In this document: in pieces, positions 45,272-54,115 of the stretch
Layout: every line of letters starts with the position of its first letter
Position numbering within the stretch: position 1 is the stretch's first letter
Assembly (NCBI GenBank): GCA_945915475.1
Contig: CAMEFI010000011.1
Location: 1-64,000, forward strand
DNA from: an uncultured Clostridium sp.
GTDB lineage: Bacteria > Bacillota > Clostridia > Lachnospirales > Lachnospiraceae
DNA: 64,000 bases
Direction of reading: 5' to 3'
Translations under genes and position numbers: made by a program
Notes under the pieces: generated by a model
The model's input: only the letters and a program-made list of their open reading frames with translations
The model's database searches: none
What the model was told of the DNA's origin: nothing

Positions 45272-46663
45272 ATGAACATAATGCAGATCAAAGAGATATA
45301 CCAAAAAAAAGAGCAGTTAAGCCATCAGGAAATCACCCTTTGCGGCTGGGTAAAAAGCAACCGTGATTCCAAAACTTTTGGTTTTCTGTCCATAAATGAT
45401 GGCACATATTTTCAACCAGTTCAGGTCGTATACGATGACACTCTTCAAAATTATGATATCGTAAGGAAAATCAATGTTGGCACAGCGCTCATCATTACCG
45501 GTCAGTTCCTTCTTACACCGGATGCAAAACAGCCTTTTGAAGTTCATGCATCCTCTGTTTCCATTGAAGGCAATTGTCCTGGTGATTACCCGCTTCAAAA
45601 AAAGCGCCATAGTTTTGAATATCTACGGACCATTTCCCACCTGCGTCCCAGAACGAATACCTTTCAGGCAGTATTTCGTGTACGTTCTCTTGCTGCCTTT
45701 GCGATTCACCAGTTTTTTCAGGAACGTGGATTTATCTATGTACACACCCCATTGATTACCGGAAGTGATTGCGAGGGTGCCGGCGAAATGTTCCGTGTCA
45801 CCACCATGGATCCGGCCAATCCACCCCTTACCGAAGAGGGGGAAGTGAACTACAAAGAAGACTTCTTTGGCAAGATGACATCCCTTACCGTAAGTGGACA
45901 GCTGAACGGCGAAACATATGCTCAGGCATTCCGCAATATTTACACCTTTGGTCCCACCTTCCGTGCTGAGAATTCAAACACGACAAGGCACGCCGCTGAG
46001 TTCTGGATGATTGAGCCGGAAATTGCATTTGCCGACCTTGAAGACGACATGTTATTAGCCGAGCAGATGTTAAAATATGTAATCTCTTACGTTATGGAAC
46101 AGGCACCCGAAGAAATGCAGTTTTTCAATCAATTTGTGGACAAGGGGCTGATAGCACGTTTGCAGCATGTATTAACTTCTGATTTTGGTCATGTTACCTA
46201 TACCGATGCCATTCGCTTATTAGAGCCTCACAACGACCAGTTTGAATACAAAGTATCCTGGGGCTGCGATCTACAGACAGAACACGAACGTTTCCTTACG
46301 GAACAGCACTTCAAGCGTCCTGTGTTCGTAACAGACTATCCAAAAGAGATCAAAGCTTTCTATATGAAGTTAAATGAGGACAACAAAACCGTCGCTGCAA
46401 TGGATTGTCTTGTTCCGGGAATTGGCGAGATTATCGGTGGAAGCCAGAGAGAAGACGATTACGATACCTTACTTGCCCGTATGGACGAATGTGGATTAAA
46501 ACAGGAAGATTATCAGTTCTATCTGGATTTACGGAAATATGGTTCTACCCGGCATGCCGGATTTGGATTAGGCTTTGAACGACTCATCATGTATATCACC
46601 GGAATGAGCAATATCCGGGATGTGATTCCATTCCCACGAACCGTGAAGAATTGTGAATTATAA
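45272..46663 (+). CDS. asnS: Asparaginyl-tRNA synthetase
   Basis: 463 aa class II synthetase. N-terminal OB anticodon-binding domain ([40 protein letters not shown] is the core entry). Motif 2 is [21 protein letters not shown] and motif 3 [20 protein letters not shown], then DVIPFPRT. The ...VSGQL(N)... and [17 protein letters not shown] segments are typical of AsnRS rather than AspRS. RBS AAAGGA. Ends at the 44-bp palindrome. Confidence 0.96.
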   Translation: MNIMQIKEIYQKKEQLSHQEITLCGWVKSNRDSKTFGFLSINDGTYFQPVQVVYDDTLQNYDIVRKINVGTALIITGQFLLTPDAKQPFEVHASSVSIEGNCPGDYPLQKKRHSFEYLRTISHLRPRTNTFQAVFRVRSLAAFAIHQFFQERGFIYVHTPLITGSDCEGAGEMFRVTTMDPANPPLTEEGEVNYKEDFFGKMTSLTVSGQLNGETYAQAFRNIYTFGPTFRAENSNTTRHAAEFWMIEPEIAFADLEDDMLLAEQMLKYVISYVMEQAPEEMQFFNQFVDKGLIARLQHVLTSDFGHVTYTDAIRLLEPHNDQFEYKVSWGCDLQTEHERFLTEQHFKRPVFVTDYPKEIKAFYMKLNEDNKTVAAMDCLVPGIGEIIGGSQREDDYDTLLARMDECGLKQEDYQFYLDLRKYGSTRHAGFGLGFERLIMYITGMSNIRDVIPFPRTVKNCEL

Positions 46664-46666
46664 GTT

Positions 46667-46710
46667 GCATTACAAAAGGACCGGTACATGTACCGGTCCT
46701 TTTGTAATGC
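46667..46710. terminator. Perfect 44-bp palindrome, bidirectional terminator
   Basis: Each 22-nt arm is the exact complement of the other (46667-46688 and 46689-46710), containing GGACCGGTACATGTACCGGTCC at its centre flanked by AAAA and TTTT. It lies just after asnS and before the convergent chemoreceptor gene, so transcripts from either side would form the same terminator. Confidence 0.8.
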
Positions 46711-46774
46711 GTATCTATTCAGCATGATTTCTTTTGTATTCTAATGAATGATTTGCCTCAGACACCTGTCAGAC

Positions 46775-48472
46775 TTAGTCATCCAAATGGAATGTGCCCA
46801 TTGTCTCCGCAATTCCATAAGCAACCTTCTTAAGTTCCTCTGCAGATGCAGTAACATCATTGAAGCTTTCTGCTACTTCCGTGGTCGCTGCAGAAGTCTC
46901 TTCTGTATTTGCCGCGTTCTCTTCCGCAATAGCAGATAAATTCTCCACTACATCAATAATCTCTTCTTTTGCCGAATTCAAACGTGCACTCTTCTGTTCG
47001 ATTGCCGTAATCGACTCAATGGAAATTTCGATTCCACGAATCACATCCTGTACAATGTGCTCCGTCTCCTCAACATGCCTGCTCTGTTCTATGATAATTT
47101 CATGAACTTTCTCCATCGTCTCTACCGCCATATCTGAATCATTGATCAATTCACTTACCATGCCTGCGATAGAATCTGTAGATTCTCCGGTCTGTTCAGC
47201 CAAATGCTGAATCTCATTGGCTACAACAGCAAAACCTCTACCCTGTTCACCCGCTCTAGCCGCCTCAATAGACGCATTCAGAGAAAGCAAACTGGTCTCT
47301 TCCGAAATATTACTAATTATATTAGTCGCTTCTCTGATTCTTTGAGAAGATTCATTGGTCCGATGTGTCTGTTCATTAATCTGTTTCACAGATGCCATAA
47401 CCTGATCGTTGATCTGCTTCAATTTTATAAGAGAAGATGTTGCCTGAGCACTGGCTTCCTTCATAGCCTCCGCATTCTCATTCAAATGTTGAATCTCTTC
47501 ATTCGTAGATGCTAACATCTCTCCCATGAGTGCCACATTCTCCGTTGCCCGCATGGCATCTTTCGCCTGAGAGTTAGCACCCTCTGCAATATCATTTACT
47601 GCGCGGTCAACACCTCCTACCGTATTCAAAGTACTTTGTGCATTGTGATCCAGACTCTCCGCTGAACCGATTAATGTCTGGGTATGATTATTCACATCCT
47701 CAATAATAAAGCGAAGCTCATTCTTCATACTCTCAACGGCACGGCACAGGTCGCCAATCACGTCCTTCTTATGCAAATACTTTGCCGGTACCTCTACAGT
47801 CAGCCTGCCAGCAGCAACTTCCTTGACAGCCTTTGTTCCTGCTTCGATTCCCACACTCATGGAATAAGCCGACAAAATACTGGTGATTGTAAAGACAATA
47901 ATTAAAGCTACCACGATCAGTAAAACAACCCGTACAATAGAATCATAGGTTGTATTCGCCATCTTCTCTGACTCACCGGCAAACACAATACCAACAACTT
48001 CATCACTGTTATTCTGGAACACCGGCATATAGTATCCATAATAATCCTTTCCTTCTACGGATACATTCTTTGAAAAAACAGGTTTGCCTTCCTTTAATAC
48101 CTTTTCTGCAATGGCATCTCCAACCTCCGAACCCGTTACCCGGTCTCCATTGTCATCCACAATGGAAGTGATAATTCTCTTCGTTCCATAACAGAACATA
48201 ACATCCACACCGGATTCTTCACGAATCAGATCTACCAGATCATCGGATTGGGAAATATTATACGCTCCCTTCCAGATCTGACCATCATCGGCTTCCAAAT
48301 AATCTCCGGAATTCTGCTCATAAGCAGCCTTATAGGCTGTGGCAACCCCCTTCAGATTATTCTCCACATCTTCCGTCATCTGTGTGTGAATCGTTGTCCC
48401 TGTAAATAATAAAATCAGAATTCCCATAGTCACAAGTGGAAACAAGGCCAATGCCAATAATTTCTTCTTCAT
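46775..48472 (-). CDS. Methyl-accepting chemotaxis protein
   Basis: 565 aa from ATG 48472 (GGAGG eight bases upstream); the frame extends to 48496 without an RBS. Membrane helix 1 ([18 protein letters not shown]), extracellular single-Cache-like sensor (residues ~35-185), helix 2 ([20 protein letters not shown]), HAMP, then a long cytosolic signalling coil with the hairpin tip [30 protein letters not shown]. Methylation-type sequences ([19 protein letters not shown]) are near the C-terminus. No che genes are nearby. Ligand unknown. Confidence 0.93.
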   Translation of the reverse strand: MKKKLLALALFPLVTMGILILLFTGTTIHTQMTEDVENNLKGVATAYKAAYEQNSGDYLEADDGQIWKGAYNISQSDDLVDLIREESGVDVMFCYGTKRIITSIVDDNGDRVTGSEVGDAIAEKVLKEGKPVFSKNVSVEGKDYYGYYMPVFQNNSDEVVGIVFAGESEKMANTTYDSIVRVVLLIVVALIIVFTITSILSAYSMSVGIEAGTKAVKEVAAGRLTVEVPAKYLHKKDVIGDLCRAVESMKNELRFIIEDVNNHTQTLIGSAESLDHNAQSTLNTVGGVDRAVNDIAEGANSQAKDAMRATENVALMGEMLASTNEEIQHLNENAEAMKEASAQATSSLIKLKQINDQVMASVKQINEQTHRTNESSQRIREATNIISNISEETSLLSLNASIEAARAGEQGRGFAVVANEIQHLAEQTGESTDSIAGMVSELINDSDMAVETMEKVHEIIIEQSRHVEETEHIVQDVIRGIEISIESITAIEQKSARLNSAKEEIIDVVENLSAIAEENAANTEETSAATTEVAESFNDVTASAEELKKVAYGIAETMGTFHLDD

Positions 48473-48582
48473 AAACGCGTCCTCCATCTGTCTCATTTAT
48501 CCATTATGTCTTATTCCGTCGACACCTTCTCCTATTATAACACGCTTTTCTACAAAATGCCATGGAAAGAAAGCGAATTATT

Positions 48583-48611
48583 TTGACAAAATACACAAAA
48601 AATGATAAAGT
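48583..48611 (+). promoter_or_regulatory. Promoter of the BMP-type lipoprotein gene
   Basis: TTGACA (48583-48588), 17-nt spacer, TAAAGT (48606-48611): a perfect -35 with a good -10, 54 nt upstream of the ATG. Confidence 0.8.
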
Positions 48612-48664
48612 ATTTGGTAACAATGTGGATTTAAATTGTATTTCTATTTTAGGAGGATTTCGAT

Positions 48665-49912
48665 ATGCAAAAACCCTTGCTTCGTAAAATTATAGCAACA
48701 TCCATATGTTTGATTATGGGAATATCCTGTCTGACCGGCTGCGGCAACAACGTTACGGCCTATGATGACGTCATTACCAATGAAGGATACGATATTCACG
48801 CAGATGAGGAAAGTGATAAATCATATGTCGGAACTGCAGTGGCAAAAGAAGATTTGAAGGTTGGAGTTATTCACCTGACAGATCCTGCAGACGGAAGCGG
48901 ATACACATATACTCATGATCTTGGTATTCAGGGGATGCAGGATAATCTTGGATTATCCTCTGACCAGATAGTCCGCAAAATTAATGTAGACGATAGCAAC
49001 GAAGAAGAAACAAGAAAAGCCATTCAGGAGTGTATTGACGAAGGTTGCCAGATCATATTTACAACCAGCTGGGGATATATGGAGACAACTGCTGAAATGG
49101 CTGAAGAAAATCCTGATATTTTCTTTGCTCACGGTACCGGATATATGTCGAATGGCAAGAACTTTACCAATTATTTCGGTCGTATTTATCAGGCACGTTA
49201 CCTGTCCGGAATTGCTGCCGGACGCAAGACACAATCAAACAAGATCGGTTATGTTGCCGCACAGGATATTAACAATTCCGAGGTGACCGGTGGTATTGAT
49301 GCCTTTGCCCTTGGGGTGTACTCCGTGAATCCCAATGCAAAAATATATGTCCGCATTACCAATAGCTGGTTCGACATGGAAAAAGAAGAACAATATGCCA
49401 AAGATCTGATCGAAGCCGGCTGTGATGTATTAGCGCAGCACTGTGACACAGCATTTCCGCAGCAGGTAGCTTCTGACAATGATGTATGGGGTATTGGATA
49501 TAATTCGGATATGAGTAAAGAAACTCCGGATGCCACTCTTTGTAGTGTAATCTGGAACTGGTCTGCCTATTATACACAAGCTGTACAGAGCGTAATCGAT
49601 GGCAAATGGACCGGGGAGAATTATTATGGTGGAATGAAAGAAGGTCTAGTCGATGTTACAGGACTTTCCGATGATTTAAATGACCAGGAAACCCTTTCAT
49701 TGATCGACGAGGCCCGTGCCGAGATCCTGAGTGGTAACTTTAATGTATTTGATGGGGAAATCGAGACAAGCACCGGCGACACGATCGGCAAGAAGAATTC
49801 CACATTAGACGATGCCACGATCACCGGTGGTATTAACTGGTATTACAAAACCGTTTCGGTTCTAAATGATGACGGCTCCTTAACGGACGGCAGCGAGCTC
49901 CTTGCCGACTAA
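48665..49912 (+). CDS. BMP-family ABC transporter substrate-binding lipoprotein
   Basis: 415 aa. Signal peptide with lipobox LTGC (Cys26). The mature part is a type I periplasmic-binding fold of the Bmp/PnrA/Med family: KVGVIHLTDPADGSGYTYTH, IIFTTSWGYMETTAEMAEEN, YFGRIYQARYLSGIAAGRKT, KIGYVAAQDINNSEVTGGID and WNWSAYYTQAVQSVIDGKWT. Family members bind nucleosides or related compounds for an ABC importer. The importer's ATPase and permeases are not adjacent; the next gene is convergent and overlaps the last 33 bp. Confidence 0.88.
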   Translation: MQKPLLRKIIATSICLIMGISCLTGCGNNVTAYDDVITNEGYDIHADEESDKSYVGTAVAKEDLKVGVIHLTDPADGSGYTYTHDLGIQGMQDNLGLSSDQIVRKINVDDSNEEETRKAIQECIDEGCQIIFTTSWGYMETTAEMAEENPDIFFAHGTGYMSNGKNFTNYFGRIYQARYLSGIAAGRKTQSNKIGYVAAQDINNSEVTGGIDAFALGVYSVNPNAKIYVRITNSWFDMEKEEQYAKDLIEAGCDVLAQHCDTAFPQQVASDNDVWGIGYNSDMSKETPDATLCSVIWNWSAYYTQAVQSVIDGKWTGENYYGGMKEGLVDVTGLSDDLNDQETLSLIDEARAEILSGNFNVFDGEIETSTGDTIGKKNSTLDDATITGGINWYYKTVSVLNDDGSLTDGSELLAD

Positions 49913-50317
49913 TTCCTGCATTGTGTTGTAGATTTGCGGATAATCCCGCTTCAGACGTACCGGTTTGAATCCCAGATCTACAAAACAATGTGAACTTGCA
50001 GCTTCATTGTGGAGCACGGAAAAATCCTCTGAGTAAATGCGATAGCTCATTTCGAACTTGACGCCATGCATCTTCTCTAGCTTCGGCACAATGCAAATTG
50101 TCTCACCGAAGCGTGCCGGATTCTTATAATTACAACTGACACTCAATACAGGAATCATAATTCCCTGTTCTTCCATTTGCCTATAATCCAGACCAATCTG
50201 TTTCATGAAATCCATTCTGCATTCTTCTAAATAACGAATGTAATTTGAATGATGTACAACCTGCATCTTGTCAGTTTCATAATAATTAATCTCTCGTTTA
50301 AATACCTGATATTCCAT
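49880..50317 (-). CDS. 4-hydroxybenzoyl-CoA-thioesterase-like protein (YbgC/FadM type)
   Basis: 145 aa hot-dog fold. Active-site helix: YYETDKMQVVHHSNYIRYLE (Asp in ETDxMxVVHH), then SCNYKNPARFGETICI. Hydrolyses acyl-CoA or acyl-ACP thioesters; physiological substrate unknown. One base separates it from the upstream acidic coiled-coil gene, and its 3' end overlaps the convergent lipoprotein gene by 33 bp. Confidence 0.88.
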   Translation of the reverse strand: MEYQVFKREINYYETDKMQVVHHSNYIRYLEECRMDFMKQIGLDYRQMEEQGIMIPVLSVSCNYKNPARFGETICIVPKLEKMHGVKFEMSYRIYSEDFSVLHNEAASSHCFVDLGFKPVRLKRDYPQIYNTMQELVGKELAAVR

Positions 50318-50318
50318 A

Positions 50319-51734
50319 TTAGAACTCCATTATCTCAAAATCATCATCAAATTTCATGGTGGCCTGCACATATTCCTGACCCTTGTCATCTATCTTGATA
50401 TCCTTGTCTTTCTGTGCTTCCACATCTAAAGCTGGTTTTTCATCCTCTATCTTACTTTGTTTCTCTTCCACTGCCCGGCTGATCAAACCTCTGTATTTAG
50501 GCTCTGTTGTCACACTTTCGGCCATCTTGGCAATCCGTTCAGAAGGAACACTGGTAATCCTCTCTGACTTTTTAAAATGAGGGATGAGTGGAAGAACATC
50601 CTCAACCGCTTGTTCGGTTGTTGCAGCAGCTTCCTGTGCCGCAACGAGATGGGATTGTTCTTCCGCTGGCTCTTCCTCATCTACATACTCGATCTCGTAT
50701 TCTTCGCCTTCCTCAAGTTCATCCTCATCTACATACTCAATCTCGTATTCCTCGCCTTCTTCAAGCTCATCTTCCGTCACATATACGATCTCATATTCTT
50801 CATCCTCTTCTTCTGTGACCTCAGTTACCCCACTATCATCCTGTAAAGCAGCGGTCTGCGCTTTGGCTGCAGCATTCGCTAAGGCATCTCTCTCTTTCTG
50901 AATTTGTGTAACTTTCAGTGCTAAGGCATCTCTTTCCGCTATCATATTGGCAAGTGCTGCCTCTGCCTGTGCTGACTTCGTCTCTGCTGCAAGTGCTGCT
51001 TCTGCCGCCTGTTCTGCCCTCTCTTCTGCTGCACGGGCACGTTCTTCCTGCAACTGTTGAAAATCCATGCTAAGCTGTACGCTTCCATCATCATATTGGT
51101 CTGTTCCTACATGATTCCGCATTCTTGCATTATATAACTCATCCGATAACAGATGTCCAATCTCTATAATCTGCTGACTTCTGTCTGCCACATCCATCTC
51201 CTGCAATCCATCCATCAGTTCTGCACGATTCGCCGCAATCACATCCATTTTCTGCTCCATACTCTGCAGAATCATCTGATAATCACTTTGAATATTCTGA
51301 TACGCTGTCTCAATCAGCTGATTCACTTCCATCAGCATTTCATCTGTATAAATGAGAGATGCCCCGTATATTTCATTAGCATTGGTAAGAGCGTCCCTTT
51401 CTTCCTCCGTCAACTCATCATAATGGATTGGAGCCACATTCGTTGTCCTTTTATTCACGCGCATTCGGCTGGCTGAATGCTCTGCTTCATAGATAATCTT
51501 TTCTGCTTCCTTCTTCGCCTCGTTAATAATCTTGCCTTTTCGGTCATTAACTTCATGGTATGTTTTTAACTCGATCTCAATCTGCGATGCCAGTTCCGTC
51601 AAAAGAGACTGCACTTCATCCTTATAAATTGTCACTTTTCCGGATGCTAACGGAACCGGGGATGCTGTATTCAAGATTCCCTGTAACCGGTCAATAATAT
51701 CTTTCGTTCTACTCTTCTCCGCTATTGTTGCCAT
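50319..51734 (-). CDS. Coiled-coil protein with acidic tandem repeats
   Basis: 471 aa, no signal or membrane segment. N-terminal ~110 residues include ASQIEIELKTYHEVNDRKGK followed by an EAKKEAEKIIYEAE coil, the look of DivIVA/V-ATPase-E-like helices; then helical parts, a coiled coil of RARAAEERAEQAAEAALAAE (about residues 230-300), and an acidic block with 2.5 near-identical repeats of DELEEGEEYEIEYVDE. The tail has KSERITSVPSERIAKM. I do not recognise a catalytic motif. Translated just before the thioesterase. Confidence 0.7.
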   Translation of the reverse strand: MATIAEKSRTKDIIDRLQGILNTASPVPLASGKVTIYKDEVQSLLTELASQIEIELKTYHEVNDRKGKIINEAKKEAEKIIYEAEHSASRMRVNKRTTNVAPIHYDELTEEERDALTNANEIYGASLIYTDEMLMEVNQLIETAYQNIQSDYQMILQSMEQKMDVIAANRAELMDGLQEMDVADRSQQIIEIGHLLSDELYNARMRNHVGTDQYDDGSVQLSMDFQQLQEERARAAEERAEQAAEAALAAETKSAQAEAALANMIAERDALALKVTQIQKERDALANAAAKAQTAALQDDSGVTEVTEEEDEEYEIVYVTEDELEEGEEYEIEYVDEDELEEGEEYEIEYVDEEEPAEEQSHLVAAQEAAATTEQAVEDVLPLIPHFKKSERITSVPSERIAKMAESVTTEPKYRGLISRAVEEKQSKIEDEKPALDVEAQKDKDIKIDDKGQEYVQATMKFDDDFEIMEF

Positions 51735-51879
51735 TGTACACTCCTCCTACTCCTCTTCCGTACAAGGTCTTCCTCATTCACATATAAGTATGATTATAAC
51801 AAAAGTATTACATTTTCGCAATTTTTTTGTAATATTTTGATTTTTTTATAATTCATGCATACTTTACGTTCTAACACAT

Positions 51880-51891
51880 ATTCTAAAGAAT
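51880..51891. promoter_or_regulatory. Inverted repeat upstream of the superoxide dismutase gene
   Basis: ATTCTAAAGAAT is a perfect 5-bp dyad with a 2-nt centre, 36 bp before the ATG. It is loosely like PerR/Fur-type half sites, but does not match the consensus closely; regulator unassigned. Confidence 0.3.
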
Positions 51892-51927
51892 GAAAGTTGA
51901 ACTATATATTGTCCGAAAGGAGTCCTT

Positions 51928-52554
51928 ATGCATTATCCATTTGAAATCGAAAAATTACCATATGATTACACCGCTTTAGAACCCTATTTGTCCTGTGAAA
52001 CACTACATTTTCACCATGACAAGCACTATGCAGCCTATATAAATAAGCTGAATGAAATCCTTAAGAACTACCCTAATCTACAGAATATGTCTCTAGAAGA
52101 TCTGTTGATCAAGACGGATGAACTTCCCAACGAGGCTAAGACATCTATCCGTAACAATGCCGGCGGCGTATATAACCACGAATTATATTTTGCCTGTATG
52201 AACTCCGCGGACAGCGAGCTTCCAACAGACCATTTAGCCGCCGCCATCAATGTTACCTTCGGTTCCATCGACCAGTTCAAAGCAGAATTATCCGGTGCAG
52301 CAATCAACCAGTTTGGTTCCGGATACGGGTGGCTTATCCTGTCAAACAAAAAGCTGGAAATCATCGCAACGCCAAATCAGGACACTCCCATCTCACCAAC
52401 GGTTACACCACTTCTGTGTATTGATGTATGGGAACATGCCTACTATCTGCAATATCAAAATCGCCGTGCTGACTATGTCGATAACTGGTTTAACCTGATC
52501 AATTGGGATTTTGTAGGCGCACGCTATATGTCACTTATGAAAGAGCCGGTATAA
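51928..52554 (+). CDS. sod: Superoxide dismutase, Mn/Fe family
   Basis: 208 aa. Metal ligands are in place: His29 (LHFHHDKHY), His84 (GGVYNHELYF), Asp166 and His170 (IDVWEHAYYLQYQNRR). Outer-sphere Gln is in the Mn-type position (PNQDTPISP, Gln151) and the Fe-type Gln after NNA is a Gly here, so a Mn-dependent or cambialistic enzyme is more likely than strict Fe. Cytosolic (no signal). AAAGGAG RBS. Overlaps the convergent hydF gene by 20 bp. An oxygen-defence gene beside a hydrogenase-maturation gene is notable but perhaps incidental. Confidence 0.93.
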   Translation: MHYPFEIEKLPYDYTALEPYLSCETLHFHHDKHYAAYINKLNEILKNYPNLQNMSLEDLLIKTDELPNEAKTSIRNNAGGVYNHELYFACMNSADSELPTDHLAAAINVTFGSIDQFKAELSGAAINQFGSGYGWLILSNKKLEIIATPNQDTPISPTVTPLLCIDVWEHAYYLQYQNRRADYVDNWFNLINWDFVGARYMSLMKEPV

Positions 52555-53725
52555 CCTCAATACTTCTTTGCAAAATTCCATTCATGTGGGCAATCAATAT
52601 TCCATAATTCGTAAATGGTACCTTCTGCGCTACCGCTGTCTGCATCCGGTAGCGCATTTCTTTTTCATTCAGCATGCACCCCCCACAATGTACAACTAAC
52701 CGAAATCTGCTCAGATCTTCCGGGAATTCCGATCCAGAGCAGAAAACAAATTCCGTCTCCTTTCCCGTATACCTGCGAATCCAGTCAGGCAGCTTTACCG
52801 TTCCAATATCTTCACACTGGCGATGATGTGTACATCCTTCCGCAATCAGGATTCTGTCTCCATCCTGCATATCTTCTAATATGCCCACAGATTTCACTGC
52901 CGTTTCAAGAAAACCTTTCCATCTGGCCATCAAAATGGAGAAAGAAGTAAGATATACATCTTCGGGTGTATCTTGCGACACCTTCTTAAAAGCCTGGCTG
53001 TCAGTAATTACCATATAAGGCCTGGTTCCCAATCTTGCAAGGGTTTCTTTCAGTTCCGTATCTCTCGTCACAACCGGAATCGCTCCTGCCTCTAATACAT
53101 CCCGAATCACCTGCTGCTGCGGCAAGATCAATCTTCCCTTGGGAGCTGCCGAATCAATGGGAATCACCAACACAACAAAATCATGCGGATGCAGTAAATC
53201 TCCTACAATCCGAAAGCGAGAATCATCCACTTTTACAAGATGCGCTATCCTTTCTTTGAGTTCATCAATTCCTTTCTTTGTAAGAGTGCTTACATAAATA
53301 CTGTTCTCATCCGCTATTGAGTCTCTTTTGCAAATATCTGCCTTATTATAAACGATAAGATATGGCAGATTTCTTTCTTTGAACAGCGTTGTTAATTCCT
53401 GTTCCAATTTCGTAACGCCAATCGTTCCATCCACCACCAGTATTGCTATATCAATCCTGCGTAATACCTGTTTCGTCTTCTCTACTCTTAACGTTCCCAG
53501 TTCTCCCTGATCATCTATTCCCGGTGTATCAATTATCATAACCGGCCCTAACGGTAATAATTCCATAGCCTTGCAGACGGGATCTGTCGTGGTTCCCTTT
53601 TGGTCTGACACTACCGATAGCATCTGTCCCGTTACTGCATTTACCAAACTGGATTTGCCGGCATTTCTTCTTCCAAAAAAGCCAATTTGTATCCGGTTAC
53701 CTGCCGGTGTATCATTTAAACCCAT
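52535..53725 (-). CDS. hydF: [FeFe]-hydrogenase maturation GTPase HydF
   Basis: 396 aa. N-terminal GTPase: P-loop GFFGRRNAGKSS, MIIDTPGIDDQGELGTLRVE, and NKAD base-recognition motif. C-terminal cluster-binding domain retains the [4Fe-4S] ligands Cys298-x-His300 (GCTHHRQ) and His346-Cys347-x-x-Cys350 (HCGGC). HydF is the scaffold that receives the precursor of the H-cluster's two-iron unit from HydE and HydG. Those and the hydrogenase are not in this window. Implies H2 metabolism in the host. Confidence 0.95.
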   Translation of the reverse strand: MGLNDTPAGNRIQIGFFGRRNAGKSSLVNAVTGQMLSVVSDQKGTTTDPVCKAMELLPLGPVMIIDTPGIDDQGELGTLRVEKTKQVLRRIDIAILVVDGTIGVTKLEQELTTLFKERNLPYLIVYNKADICKRDSIADENSIYVSTLTKKGIDELKERIAHLVKVDDSRFRIVGDLLHPHDFVVLVIPIDSAAPKGRLILPQQQVIRDVLEAGAIPVVTRDTELKETLARLGTRPYMVITDSQAFKKVSQDTPEDVYLTSFSILMARWKGFLETAVKSVGILEDMQDGDRILIAEGCTHHRQCEDIGTVKLPDWIRRYTGKETEFVFCSGSEFPEDLSRFRLVVHCGGCMLNEKEMRYRMQTAVAQKVPFTNYGILIAHMNGILQRSIEVIPALS

Positions 53726-53877
53726 ATTCTTTCCTCCTATCGAGATTTGGTAGCTTTCAACACTGTTGAAATATAATATTTTCTATTGTCTACATCATAT
53801 ACCCCTATACAGAAACTACGCAACAGGAAAACTTTGTAATTTTTTAGAAAATTTTATGTTTTTTCTTAACAAATTCA

Positions 53878-53886
53878 TGATATAAT
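53878..53886 (+). promoter_or_regulatory. Extended -10 promoter in front of the folded stretch
   Basis: TGATATAAT (53878-53886) is an extended -10 embedded in the first dyad repeat; the -35 is poor. The predicted start (about 53893-53898) is at the foot of the outer stem of the folded RNA. Confidence 0.5.
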
Positions 53887-53897
53887 GAACGCATAAA

Positions 53898-54012
53898 CAC
53901 GAATGCAACTTTCGTTGGAAACCATTAACTGCTTGCAGGCAAATGGTTTCTTCGAAAGTTATATGAGTGCAACGAACACTGAGAAACCGAAGGTTTCGAA
54001 GTGGCATTCGTG
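53898..54012 (+). ncRNA. Candidate structured RNA or 5' leader, unassigned
   Basis: Outer stem CACGAATGC (53898-53906) with GCATTCGTG (54004-54012). Inside, AACTTTCG (53907-53914) pairs with CGAAAGTT (53953-53960) and AAACCATT (53919-53926) with AATGGTTT (53942-53949), making one long arm; GTG/CAC (53967-53979) may form a small arm and GAAACC/GGTTTC (53983-53997) another. Promoter-like sequence precedes it directly. Not a T-box, SAM, TPP or other riboswitch type I know. Confidence 0.5.
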
Positions 54013-54115
54013 CTAAGGGAGTTCACGATATAATAAGCACGAAGTGCGAGTTCACGATATCATGAACGCATAAGTATTGCCATATACTATTTAAAACACA
54101 CAAGGTGGGATGAAC

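Larger units (their letters stand above)
53874..54073 (+). repeat. Three copies of a promoter-like dyad repeat around a folded stretch
   Basis: TTCATGATATAATGAACGCA (53874-53893), TTCACGATATAATAAGCACG (54022-54041) and TTCACGATATCATGAACGCA (54051-54070) are clearly related. The first and third are imperfect palindromes centred on GATATA/GATATC (TTCAT..ATGAA). They frame a folded stretch and precede the pseudo-C39 gene. They could be operators, promoters or the ends of a small repeat element. Confidence 0.6.

Noticed and set aside
53874-54073. CRISPR-like interpretation of the repeated dyads
   Set aside because: Only three copies, uneven spacing, and no cas genes or spacer-sized unique segments.
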